From: Acetobacteraceae bacterium
GTDB lineage: Bacteria > Pseudomonadota > Alphaproteobacteria > Acetobacterales > Acetobacteraceae
Reading direction: 5' to 3'
Assembly (NCBI GenBank): GCA_947462945.1
Contig: CANHTE010000111.1
Span: 1 to 5,848 of the forward strand
DNA length: 5,848 nt
Below, piece by piece: positions 1 through 5,211 of this stretch (position 1 is the stretch's first letter; each line of letters begins with the position of its first letter). The notes under the pieces are model-generated. The model ran no database searches. It was not told the origin of the DNA and saw only the letters and a program-made list of their open reading frames with translations. The position numbers were made by a program, and so were the translations under genes.

Positions 1-555
1 CGTCTCCCGGTCGGGGAAGCGGATGAAGTGGAAGAAGCAGCGGCGCAGGAAGGCGTCCGGCAGCTCCTTCTCGTTGTTGGAGGTGATGATGACGATGGGG
101 CGCTGGCGGGCCACCACCGTCTCCTTCGTCTCATAGACATGGAACTGCATGCGATCGAGTTCGAGCAGCAGGTCATTGGGGAATTCGATATCGGCCTTGT
201 CCACCTCGTCGATCAACAGGACCACGGGGGTTTCGCTGGCAAACGCCTCCCAGAGCTTGCCCCGGATGATGTAGTTGGACACGTCGCGCACGCGCTCATC
301 GCCCAGCTGCCCGTCGCGAAGGCGGCTCACCGCGTCGTATTCGTACAGCCCCTGCTGTGCCTTGGTGGTGGATTTGATGTGCCACTCGATCAACGGGTAG
401 CCCATGGAGCGGGCGATTTCCTGGGCGAGGACGGTCTTGCCCGTGCCGGGTTCGCCCTTGACCAGCAGCGGGCGTTGCAGGGCGATGGCGGCATTCACCG
501 CCACCTCCAGCTCGCGGGGCGCGATGTAGCGTTCGGTGCTGGCGAATTTTTTCAC
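1..555 (-). CDS. MoxR-family AAA+ ATPase, N-terminal part (cut by the window edge)
   Basis: Reading the minus strand from a GTG at 555 gives 185 codons in phase to the window edge with no stop. The protein is a MoxR-type AAA+ ATPase, a group that usually acts as a chaperone in maturing or activating enzyme complexes, often beside a von Willebrand factor A protein. Visible motifs are Walker A GEPGTGKT (residues 34-41), Walker B VVLLIDEVDK (111-120), sensor 1 around TSN (158-160) and the arginine pair R171-R172 before the cut. The GTG start is preferred because the family normally begins about 30 residues before Walker A, with a short KKFASTERYIA-like segment. The reading frame stays open further upstream, but no ATG or family-like sequence was found there. 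A possible Shine-Dalgarno GAGAAGG lies about 12 bases upstream, slightly far. The gene lies 89 bp after the exported-protein gene on the same strand; a functional link to tartrate metabolism is not evident. The C-terminal lid domain is outside the window. Confidence 0.93.
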   Translation of the reverse strand, partial: MKKFASTERYIAPRELEVAVNAAIALQRPLLVKGEPGTGKTVLAQEIARSMGYPLIEWHIKSTTKAQQGLYEYDAVSRLRDGQLGDERVRDVSNYIIRGKLWEAFASETPVVLLIDEVDKADIEFPNDLLLELDRMQFHVYETKETVVARQRPIVIITSNNEKELPDAFLRRCFFHFIRFPDRET

Positions 556-599
556 GGGTTGCGCGGGCCTTCTCAGATCAGAGGGGCATCTTCGCGCAT

Positions 600-630
600 T
601 CCTGTCCTGCGGCAAGCTTCCCGGACAGGA
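600..630 (-). terminator. Inverted repeat after the exported-protein gene, possible weak terminator
   Basis: TCCTGTCC at 600-607 and GGACAGGA at 623-630 form a perfect 8-bp inverted repeat around a 15-base loop. On the minus strand it begins 14 bases after the stop codon of the exported-protein gene and lies before the MoxR gene, which is where a terminator or processing hairpin would be. There is no T-run after the second arm and the loop is long, so a classical intrinsic terminator is doubtful. It could instead be a protein-binding site or chance. Confidence 0.3.
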
Positions 631-644
631 AATGCCGCCGTGTG

Positions 645-1010
645 TCAGCGCGGCGTTGCGGTTTCCTGGCCGGCGGCGAAGGCGCCGATGGTGGTCCATT
701 GGCCCACCAGCTGCCCGTCGGGCCGCAGCTCATAAATGCCCATGCTCGGGCTGCTGCCGCCGCCCAGGCTGAAGGCGCTGGCGAGTGACAGGCCGCTCAC
801 CATGCCCACCCCCTCGATCACATCCGGCCCGATGTTCCAGCGCAAACGAAAGCTGAGCAGGCCGATCTGCTCCAGTTCCAGCGTGCCGATATAGGCCGTA
901 CCATCCGGGTTGGTGCCGGTGACGTCATACAGGCCGCTGCGCTGCGCCGCAGCGGGCCCTGCCAGCATGAGAAGCAGCGCGAAGGCCGGGGCAAGGAACG
1001 CACGCTTCAT
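645..1010 (-). CDS. Small exported protein of unknown function
   Basis: A 121-residue protein with a clear Sec signal peptide: MKR, then a hydrophobic stretch rich in A, L and F, then GPAAA|Q with predicted cleavage after residue 22. The mature part of about 99 residues opens with GLYDVTGTNPDGTAYIGTLE and continues with short alternating strands (FRLRWNIG, EGVGMV, GIYELRPDG, GQWTTIG), suggesting a small all-beta, probably periplasmic domain. Similar short proteins are common as hypotheticals in Rhodospirillales-type bacteria, sometimes under a fibronectin-binding label that should not be taken literally. No catalytic motif or cysteine is visible. An ATG 15 bases upstream (1025) would add METSL, but the ATG at 1010 has GGAG nine bases before it and gives a normal signal-peptide start. 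It begins 24 bp after the pyruvate kinase stop, so it is probably cotranscribed with that gene. Its role is unknown. Confidence 0.82.
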   Translation of the reverse strand: MKRAFLAPAFALLLMLAGPAAAQRSGLYDVTGTNPDGTAYIGTLELEQIGLLSFRLRWNIGPDVIEGVGMVSGLSLASAFSLGGGSSPSMGIYELRPDGQLVGQWTTIGAFAAGQETATPR

Positions 1011-1019
1011 CAGGCTCGT

Positions 1020-1023
1020 CTCC
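1020..1023 (-). promoter_or_regulatory. Ribosome binding site that decides the exported-protein start
   Basis: On the minus strand GGAG is followed by nine bases and then the ATG at 1010. It overlaps the alternative upstream ATG (1025-1023), which has no comparable site, so the shorter form is favoured. Confidence 0.55.
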
Positions 1024-1034
1024 ATAAGGCGGGC

Positions 1035-2687
1035 TCACTTCACGGTGGCCACCCGCAGCGCATTGGTGGTGCCGGGTGTGCCAAAGGGCACGCCCGCTGT
1101 CACCACCACTTCCTCGCCCAGCTTGGCGAAGCCCTCCTGCTGGGCCGCGCGGCTGGCACGCGCCACCATCTCCGTCATGGAGTGGATATCCTGAACCACC
1201 AGCGGATGCACCCCCCAGACCACCGCCAGGCGCCGCGCCGCTTGCAGCGCCGGCGTCAGCCCCAGGATCGGGCAATAGGGCCGCTCTCGCGCCACACGCA
1301 GGGTGGTGGAGGCGGTGCTGGTGAAGGTGGCGATCACCTGCGCATGCACGGTATGCGCCACCTGGGCGGCGGCGGCGGCGATGGCGCCGGCGCTGTTGGG
1401 CTCCGGCGCGGGACGATTCGCATCCGTCTGGGCGCGCCAGCCGGGGTCCTGCTCCACCCGCGCCACGATGCGGTCCATGATGTTCACGGCTTCCAGCGGA
1501 TATTGCCCGGCCGCCGTCTCGGCCGAGAGCATCACGGCATCGGCGCCGTCAAACACGGCGTTGGAGACGTCGCTCGCCTCGGCCCGGGTGGGGGAGGGGG
1601 CGGTGATCATGCTCTCCAGCATCTGTGTCGCCACCACCACGGGCTTGCCGAGCTGCCGGGCGGCGCGAACGATGCGCTTCTGCACCAGCGGCACCTCCTC
1701 CGTCGGCATTTCCACGCCGAGGTCACCGCGCGCCACCATCACGCAATCGCAGAGTTCCAGGATGGCATCGAGGTTATCCACCGCCTGGGGCTTTTCCATC
1801 TTCACCATGATCCAGGCGCGGCCGGCGGCAATCGCCTTGGCCTCGGCCACATCCTCGGCCCGCTGCACAAAGCTCAGCCCGACATATTCGATGCCCAGCG
1901 GCAGCACGAAATCCAGGTCTGCCCGGTCCTTTTCGGTCAAAGCGGGGATGGGCAGGGCCACATCCGGCACATTCACGCCCTTGCGGTCCGAGAGCGGGCC
2001 GCCCACCACCACTTCCGTTTCCAGGTGATCATTTTCCACCTGGCGCACCACGCGCAGCTTCAGCTTGCCGTCATCCAGCAGCAGTGAGGTGCCGATGCGC
2101 GCCGCATTGATGATCTCGGCATGCGGCAATTGCACGCGCTTCACATCGCCCGGCGTCGGGTTGAGGTCGAGGCGAAAACGCGCCCCTGTGGTCAGCTGCA
2201 CCCGGCCGGCCGCGAATTTGCCGACGCGCAGCTTGGGCCCCTGGACGTCGGCCAGGATGCCGATGGGCCGGCCCGTCCGGCGCTCCACCTCCCGGATCAT
2301 CTCGATTCGGCTGGCGTGGTCCTCATGGCTGCCATGGCTGAAATTCAGGCGGAATACGTCGGCGCCCTGGCGGAACAGCTTCTCGATCATCTCCACCGTG
2401 GCGCTGGCCGGGCCCAGGGTGGCGATGATCTTCGTGCGGCGATGCCGGCGCAACGGAATGCGGGAGGCCATGCGGGGAAGTCCTTTGTGGTCCGGGGCCA
2501 GCGCGGCGGGCGAATTCGCCCCCAGGCGCTCAGGCGGCAGGTTGAAGAGGCGCGCGACATCCGCCAGGCGATCCGGCGGGATGCGCTTCCATTGGCTGAC
2601 GGCGGCGGTGGAGATGTTCAGCGCCGTGGCGATGCGGGTGACGGCACCACGCCGGGCAAGGATGTCTTCGAGGGCTGGGTCGCGCAT
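1035..2687 (-). CDS. pyk: Pyruvate kinase with an in-frame N-terminal helix-turn-helix extension
   Basis: The frame has 550 codons. Residues 73-550 are a complete pyruvate kinase (PEP + ADP to pyruvate + ATP; cytosolic): RTKIIATLGPAS near 84-95, substrate loop RLNFSHG (113-119), KMEKP (296-300) with catalytic Lys296 and metal ligand Glu298, ARGDLGVE (319-326) with metal ligand Asp322, ATQMLESM (353-360) with catalytic Thr354, SAET (388-391), and a full C-terminal domain ending GTPGTTNALRVATVK. The GPKLR motif has Lys152 where potassium-dependent enzymes carry Glu, suggesting potassium independence. Residues 1-72 are extra: a Cro/YdaS-like helix-turn-helix at about 14-55 plus a linker. No stop separates the two parts, and an in-frame TAA lies three codons before the first ATG, so the long start cannot be moved upstream. 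An internal ATG at 2471 with a good Shine-Dalgarno would give the usual 478-residue enzyme. The gene follows glycerate kinase by 59 bp, matching the ttuD-ttuE order of tartrate clusters. Enzyme identity is near certain; which start is used is not. Confidence 0.95.
   Translation of the reverse strand: MRDPALEDILARRGAVTRIATALNISTAAVSQWKRIPPDRLADVARLFNLPPERLGANSPAALAPDHKGLPRMASRIPLRRHRRTKIIATLGPASATVEMIEKLFRQGADVFRLNFSHGSHEDHASRIEMIREVERRTGRPIGILADVQGPKLRVGKFAAGRVQLTTGARFRLDLNPTPGDVKRVQLPHAEIINAARIGTSLLLDDGKLKLRVVRQVENDHLETEVVVGGPLSDRKGVNVPDVALPIPALTEKDRADLDFVLPLGIEYVGLSFVQRAEDVAEAKAIAAGRAWIMVKMEKPQAVDNLDAILELCDCVMVARGDLGVEMPTEEVPLVQKRIVRAARQLGKPVVVATQMLESMITAPSPTRAEASDVSNAVFDGADAVMLSAETAAGQYPLEAVNIMDRIVARVEQDPGWRAQTDANRPAPEPNSAGAIAAAAAQVAHTVHAQVIATFTSTASTTLRVARERPYCPILGLTPALQAARRLAVVWGVHPLVVQDIHSMTEMVARASRAAQQEGFAKLGEEVVVTAGVPFGTPGTTNALRVATVK
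2472..2687 (-). other. Helix-turn-helix segment encoded ahead of, and in frame with, pyruvate kinase
   Basis: These 72 codons encode a Cro/CI- or YdaS-like DNA-binding domain. Around residues 14-34, VTRIATALNI forms the first helix and STAAVSQWK the recognition helix; IPPDRLADVARLFNLPPERL (36-55) resembles the following helices of this family. Residues 56-72 form a linker rich in Ala and Pro. Codon use is GC-ending like the neighbours, which supports real coding. It looks like a small regulator that has lost its stop codon, or a true domain fusion. It has no obvious Shine-Dalgarno of its own. Small regulators of this type normally bind short palindromes, and one lies 8 bp before this start. 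Confidence 0.7.
2481..2486 (-). promoter_or_regulatory. Internal ribosome binding site for a 478-residue pyruvate kinase
   Basis: AAAGGA on the minus strand is followed by nine bases and then the ATG at 2471, which opens MASRIPLRRHRRTKII, a typical pyruvate kinase N terminus. The codons that create the site (AAA, GGA, then CTT) are AT-ending in a frame that otherwise prefers GC-ending codons, as if held for initiation and not for the encoded linker. Confidence 0.6.
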
Positions 2688-2695
2688 GGGGGCAG

Positions 2696-2710
2696 CTTAC
2701 ACAATGTAAG
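2696..2710. promoter_or_regulatory. Perfect palindrome before the HTH-pyruvate kinase start, candidate operator
   Basis: CTTACA-CAA-TGTAAG is a perfect 6-bp inverted repeat with a 3-base spacer, in a short AT-richer gap, ending 8 bases before the ATG at 2687. Size and symmetry fit a dimeric Cro-like repressor. On the minus strand TACATT (2708-2703) inside it matches four of six positions of a sigma-70 -10 box, so binding could block transcription, but no convincing -35 was found. Autoregulation by the adjacent helix-turn-helix is an inference. Confidence 0.5.
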
Positions 2711-2724
2711 TGACCCGGCCAGTA

Positions 2725-2739
2725 AAGCTTTCGTAGCTT
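2725..2739 (-). repeat. Short inverted repeat after glycerate kinase
   Basis: AAGCT (2725-2729) and AGCTT (2735-2739) flank five bases, 7 bases after the glycerate kinase stop on the minus strand. The stem is only 5 bp and has no strong T-run after it, so it is at best a weak terminator or part of the regulatory region between the two genes. Confidence 0.25.
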
Positions 2740-2746
2740 AATTTTG

Positions 2747-4033
2747 CTAAGTGATCAGGATCGCCCGCACATCATTCACATTGGTCAGCGTCGGCCCTGT
2801 CGTCACCAGGCCCCCGCTGGCCGCGAATACCTCCAGGCTGCGATGGGCCACCAGCAGGGCGCGGGGGTCCAGCCCCTTGGCCCGCGCCGCCGCGAGGCTG
2901 CCTGGCCCGGCAATGGCGCCGGCATGCTCGGATTTGCCGTCAATGCCGTCGGTATCGGCGCAAAGCGCCCAGATGCCGGGCGCCCCGTTCAGCGTCAGCG
3001 CGAGGGAAAGCAGGCATTCCGTGCTGCGCCCACCTGCCCCCTGCGTCCCCTTTTCCATCGTCACCGTGGTCTCCCCGCCCGAGAGCAGCAGGCAGGGGGC
3101 GGGCAGCGGCAGGCCATGCGCCGCCACGCTGCGCGCCATGCCCCCCAGTACCGTGCCGACATGCCGCGCCTCGCCCTCCAGCGCATCGCCCAGGATGAGG
3201 GGGGTAAGGCCCAGGCCCCGTGCCGCCTCGGCCATGGCAAGCAATGCCATCATGGGGGTCGCGATCATGCGCAATTCGGTATTGCCCAGGCGCGGATCGC
3301 CCGGCTTGGGGGATTCCTCGGCGCCTGCGGCCAGATGCGCCAGCACGGCGGGCGGTAGATCCATGCTGTAGCGCGCCACCAGGGCGCGGGCTTCGGCGAA
3401 GCTGCTGGGGTCCCCCACGGTGGGTCCGGAGGCGATCACCTCCGGGTCATCGCCCGGCACGTCGGAAATCGCCAGCGTGACCACCCGCGCCGGATGCGCC
3501 GCCACGGCCAGGCGCCCGCCGGAAAAGGCGGAGAGATGCTTGCGGATGCAATTCATCTCACCGATCACCGCACCCGAATCCAGCAGCGCCTGGTTGGTGG
3601 CGATCAAATCCTCCAGCGAAAGCCCCGGCGCAGGCAGGGTGGAGAGCGAGGAGCCACCGCCGGAGATCAGCGCCAGCACCAGGTCATCCCCGGTCAGGCC
3701 TTGCATCAAAGCCAGCATCTCGGCGGCCGCGGCGGCCCCCCCGGCATCGGGCGTCGGGTGCCGGCCAAAGCGCAGCGCGATGCGAGACAGCGGCAGCCCC
3801 GCCCCATGCGGCGCGATGACCAGGCCGGTCAGCGGCACATGCGCCCAGGCGGCTTCCACCGCCTGCGCCATCTTGGCCACGGCCTTGCCCACCCCCACCA
3901 CGATGACGCGCCCCCGGGCCGGTGGCTCGGGCAGATGCGCGGCCAGCACGGCCAGCGGGTCGGCCGCGCGCACGGCGGCGGCATAAAGGCTGCGCAGCGC
4001 GGCATCGGCGCTTGTGTCGTTCCAGCTGGTCAT
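2747..4033 (-). CDS. ttuD: Glycerate 2-kinase (MOFRL/GckA-TtuD family)
   Basis: A 428-residue cytosolic enzyme that phosphorylates D-glycerate to 2-phosphoglycerate with ATP. Motifs in order: PEPP followed by VIVVGVGKAVAKMAQ (43-57) with the conserved Lys50, SGGGSS (124-129), CIRKHLSAFSGG (162-173), SDVPGDDPEVIASGPT (190-205), the MOFRL-domain segments SGGETTVT (318-325) and GAGGRSTECLLSLAL (332-346), DTDGIDG (360-366) and the terminal TGPTLTNVNDVR (412-423). The length is normal for the family. The frame extends to a TTG at 4078, but ATG 4033 gives the usual N terminus (short helix ending AADPLAVLAAHLPEPP) and leaves a normal divergent gap; no strong Shine-Dalgarno is visible before it. Relatives in tartrate clusters were originally called hydroxypyruvate reductase (TtuD), but the family members that have been tested act as glycerate kinases. 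The gene is divergent from tartrate dehydrogenase and upstream of pyruvate kinase, consistent with glycerate from tartrate entering lower glycolysis. Confidence 0.93.
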   Translation of the reverse strand: MTSWNDTSADAALRSLYAAAVRAADPLAVLAAHLPEPPARGRVIVVGVGKAVAKMAQAVEAAWAHVPLTGLVIAPHGAGLPLSRIALRFGRHPTPDAGGAAAAAEMLALMQGLTGDDLVLALISGGGSSLSTLPAPGLSLEDLIATNQALLDSGAVIGEMNCIRKHLSAFSGGRLAVAAHPARVVTLAISDVPGDDPEVIASGPTVGDPSSFAEARALVARYSMDLPPAVLAHLAAGAEESPKPGDPRLGNTELRMIATPMMALLAMAEAARGLGLTPLILGDALEGEARHVGTVLGGMARSVAAHGLPLPAPCLLLSGGETTVTMEKGTQGAGGRSTECLLSLALTLNGAPGIWALCADTDGIDGKSEHAGAIAGPGSLAAARAKGLDPRALLVAHRSLEVFAASGGLVTTGPTLTNVNDVRAILIT

Positions 4034-4114
4034 GCGGGCATCATGTGAGGGGCGGGCGGCTGGCGCAAATCCGCCCAATCATGCCAAAGGCAGCCCAGCA
4101 GGAGGAAACACAGC
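4034..4114. promoter_or_regulatory. Divergent control region between glycerate kinase and tartrate dehydrogenase
   Basis: The 81-bp gap separates the two start codons and must hold the promoters of both units unless they lie inside the genes. GGGCGG (4054-4059) and CCGCCC (4071-4076) form a perfect 6-bp inverted repeat with an 11-base loop, which could be a regulator site. No good sigma-70 promoter was recognised on either strand, and no regulator gene for the cluster is in the window. Confidence 0.45.
4101..4107 (+). promoter_or_regulatory. Strong ribosome binding site of tartrate dehydrogenase
   Basis: GGAGGAA ends seven bases before the ATG at 4115. It is the strongest Shine-Dalgarno in the window and fixes this start. 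Confidence 0.75.
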
Positions 4115-5188
4115 ATGCGCACCCACAAGATCGCCGCCATCCCGGGTGATGGCATCGGCCAGGAAGTCATCCCCGCCGGCCTCGAAGTGCTGCGCGCTCT
4201 GGCCGAGCGCGCTGGGGATTTTTCCCTGGATGTGCAGGATTTCCCCTGGGGCAGCGATTTCTACCGCGCCACCGGCCGCATGATGCCCGAGGATGGTCTG
4301 GCCACGCTGGAAGGGTTCGACGCCATTTACTTCGGCGCCGTGGGGGACCCGCATCTGCCGGATTCCCTCACCCTCTGGGGCCTGCGCCTCGCCATCTGCC
4401 AGGGCTTTGACCAATACGCCAATATCCGACCGACGCGCGTGCTGCCCGGCCTGGAATCACCCCTGCGCGGCCTGGCCCCCGGCGCGCTGGACTGGGTGAT
4501 CGTGCGCGAGAACAGTGAGGGCGAATATGCCGGCCATGGCGGCCGCGCCCATCGCGGCCACGCCATCGAGATCGCCACTGAAACCTCGATCTTCACCCGC
4601 GTCGGCGTCGAGCGCATCATGCGCACGGCCTTCACCATCGCCGCCGCCCGCCCGCGCAAGCTGCTGACCGTGGTCACCAAATCCAACGCGCAGCGGCATG
4701 GCATGGTCTTCTGGGATGAGGTGGCGGCGGATGTGGCGCGCGACTTCCCGGAGGTGACCATGGAGAAGGAACTGGTGGACGCCATGGCCGCCCGCATGGT
4801 GCGCAAGCCCGCCAGCATCGACACCGTCGTTGCCACCAACCTGCACGCCGATATTCTCTCCGACCTGGCCGGTGCGCTGGCCGGTTCCCTCGGTGTGGCG
4901 CCGACCGCGAATCTGGATCCCTCGCGGCAAAAGCCCTCGATGTTCGAGCCCATCCATGGCTCCGCCTTCGATATCACGGGCAAGGGCGTGGCCAACCCCA
5001 TCGCCACCTTCTGGACCGCTTGCATGATGCTGGAGCATCTGGGCGAAAAGCCCGCCGCCACCCGCCTGATGCGCGCCATCGAGATGGCGACGGCCAAGGG
5101 CGCGCTCACACCCGATCTCGGCGGCACCGCCACCACAAAACAGGTGACGGCGGCGGTGGTCGAGGCTATCCGGTCGGATAACCAATAA
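4115..5188 (+). CDS. ttuC: Tartrate dehydrogenase/decarboxylase (D-malate dehydrogenase type)
   Basis: A 357-residue member of the isocitrate/isopropylmalate dehydrogenase family, complete and of normal length. Such enzymes use NAD and a divalent metal to oxidise tartrate to oxaloglycolate, convert meso-tartrate to D-glycerate, and often decarboxylate D-malate to pyruvate. Visible features: AAIPGDGIGQEVIP (7-20), LTLWGLRLAICQGFDQYANIRP (85-106), VRENSEGEYAGHGGRAHRG (130-148) with catalytic Tyr138, VTKSNAQRHGM (187-197) with catalytic Lys189, metal ligands Asp222, Asp246 and Asp250 (the last two in NLHADILSDLAGALAG), and FEPIHGSAFDITGKGVANP (277-295). The GHGGRAHRG segment and KSNAQRHGM fit the tartrate dehydrogenase subfamily and not LeuB or Icd. 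The ATG follows a strong Shine-Dalgarno. A transporter gene follows by 23 bp; glycerate kinase is divergent. Whether tartrate or D-malate is the main substrate cannot be read from sequence alone. Confidence 0.92.
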   Translation: MRTHKIAAIPGDGIGQEVIPAGLEVLRALAERAGDFSLDVQDFPWGSDFYRATGRMMPEDGLATLEGFDAIYFGAVGDPHLPDSLTLWGLRLAICQGFDQYANIRPTRVLPGLESPLRGLAPGALDWVIVRENSEGEYAGHGGRAHRGHAIEIATETSIFTRVGVERIMRTAFTIAAARPRKLLTVVTKSNAQRHGMVFWDEVAADVARDFPEVTMEKELVDAMAARMVRKPASIDTVVATNLHADILSDLAGALAGSLGVAPTANLDPSRQKPSMFEPIHGSAFDITGKGVANPIATFWTACMMLEHLGEKPAATRLMRAIEMATAKGALTPDLGGTATTKQVTAAVVEAIRSDNQ

Positions 5189-5199
5189 TCCACGCTCCC

Positions 5200-5204
5200 G
5201 GGGA
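5200..5204 (+). promoter_or_regulatory. Ribosome binding site of the transporter binding-protein gene
   Basis: GGGGA lies seven bases before the ATG at 5212, within the 23-bp gap after the tartrate dehydrogenase stop. The short gap with no visible terminator supports cotranscription. Confidence 0.5.
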
Positions 5205-5211
5205 AACCACC

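Noticed and set aside
28..735. A 235-codon plus-strand frame across the left end
   Set aside because: The minus strand here encodes an unmistakable AAA+ ATPase with Walker A, Walker B and sensor motifs; the plus frame has none and runs across the gene end and the gap.
1182..2709. Several plus-strand frames of about 180-300 codons opposite the pyruvate kinase gene
   Set aside because: They mirror a conserved enzyme, show no domain, and are rich in His, Gly, Arg and Ser as shadow frames usually are.
2688..2746. A sigma-70 promoter for the HTH-pyruvate kinase gene
   Set aside because: A -10-like TACATT is present, but none of the allowed spacings gives a convincing -35, so it is mentioned only with the palindrome.
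2747..4048. Plus-strand frames opposite the glycerate kinase gene
   Set aside because: The minus strand carries all family motifs in order; the plus frames have shadow composition and no recognisable start signals.
4034..4078. A TTG-initiated extension of glycerate kinase by 15 residues
   Set aside because: The added residues are not family-like, TTG is a weak start, and it would use up most of the divergent control region.
4061..4086. TGGC and GCCA arms resembling a LysR-type binding dyad
   Set aside because: Only 4 bp match on each side with an 18-base gap, which is no better than chance at this base composition.
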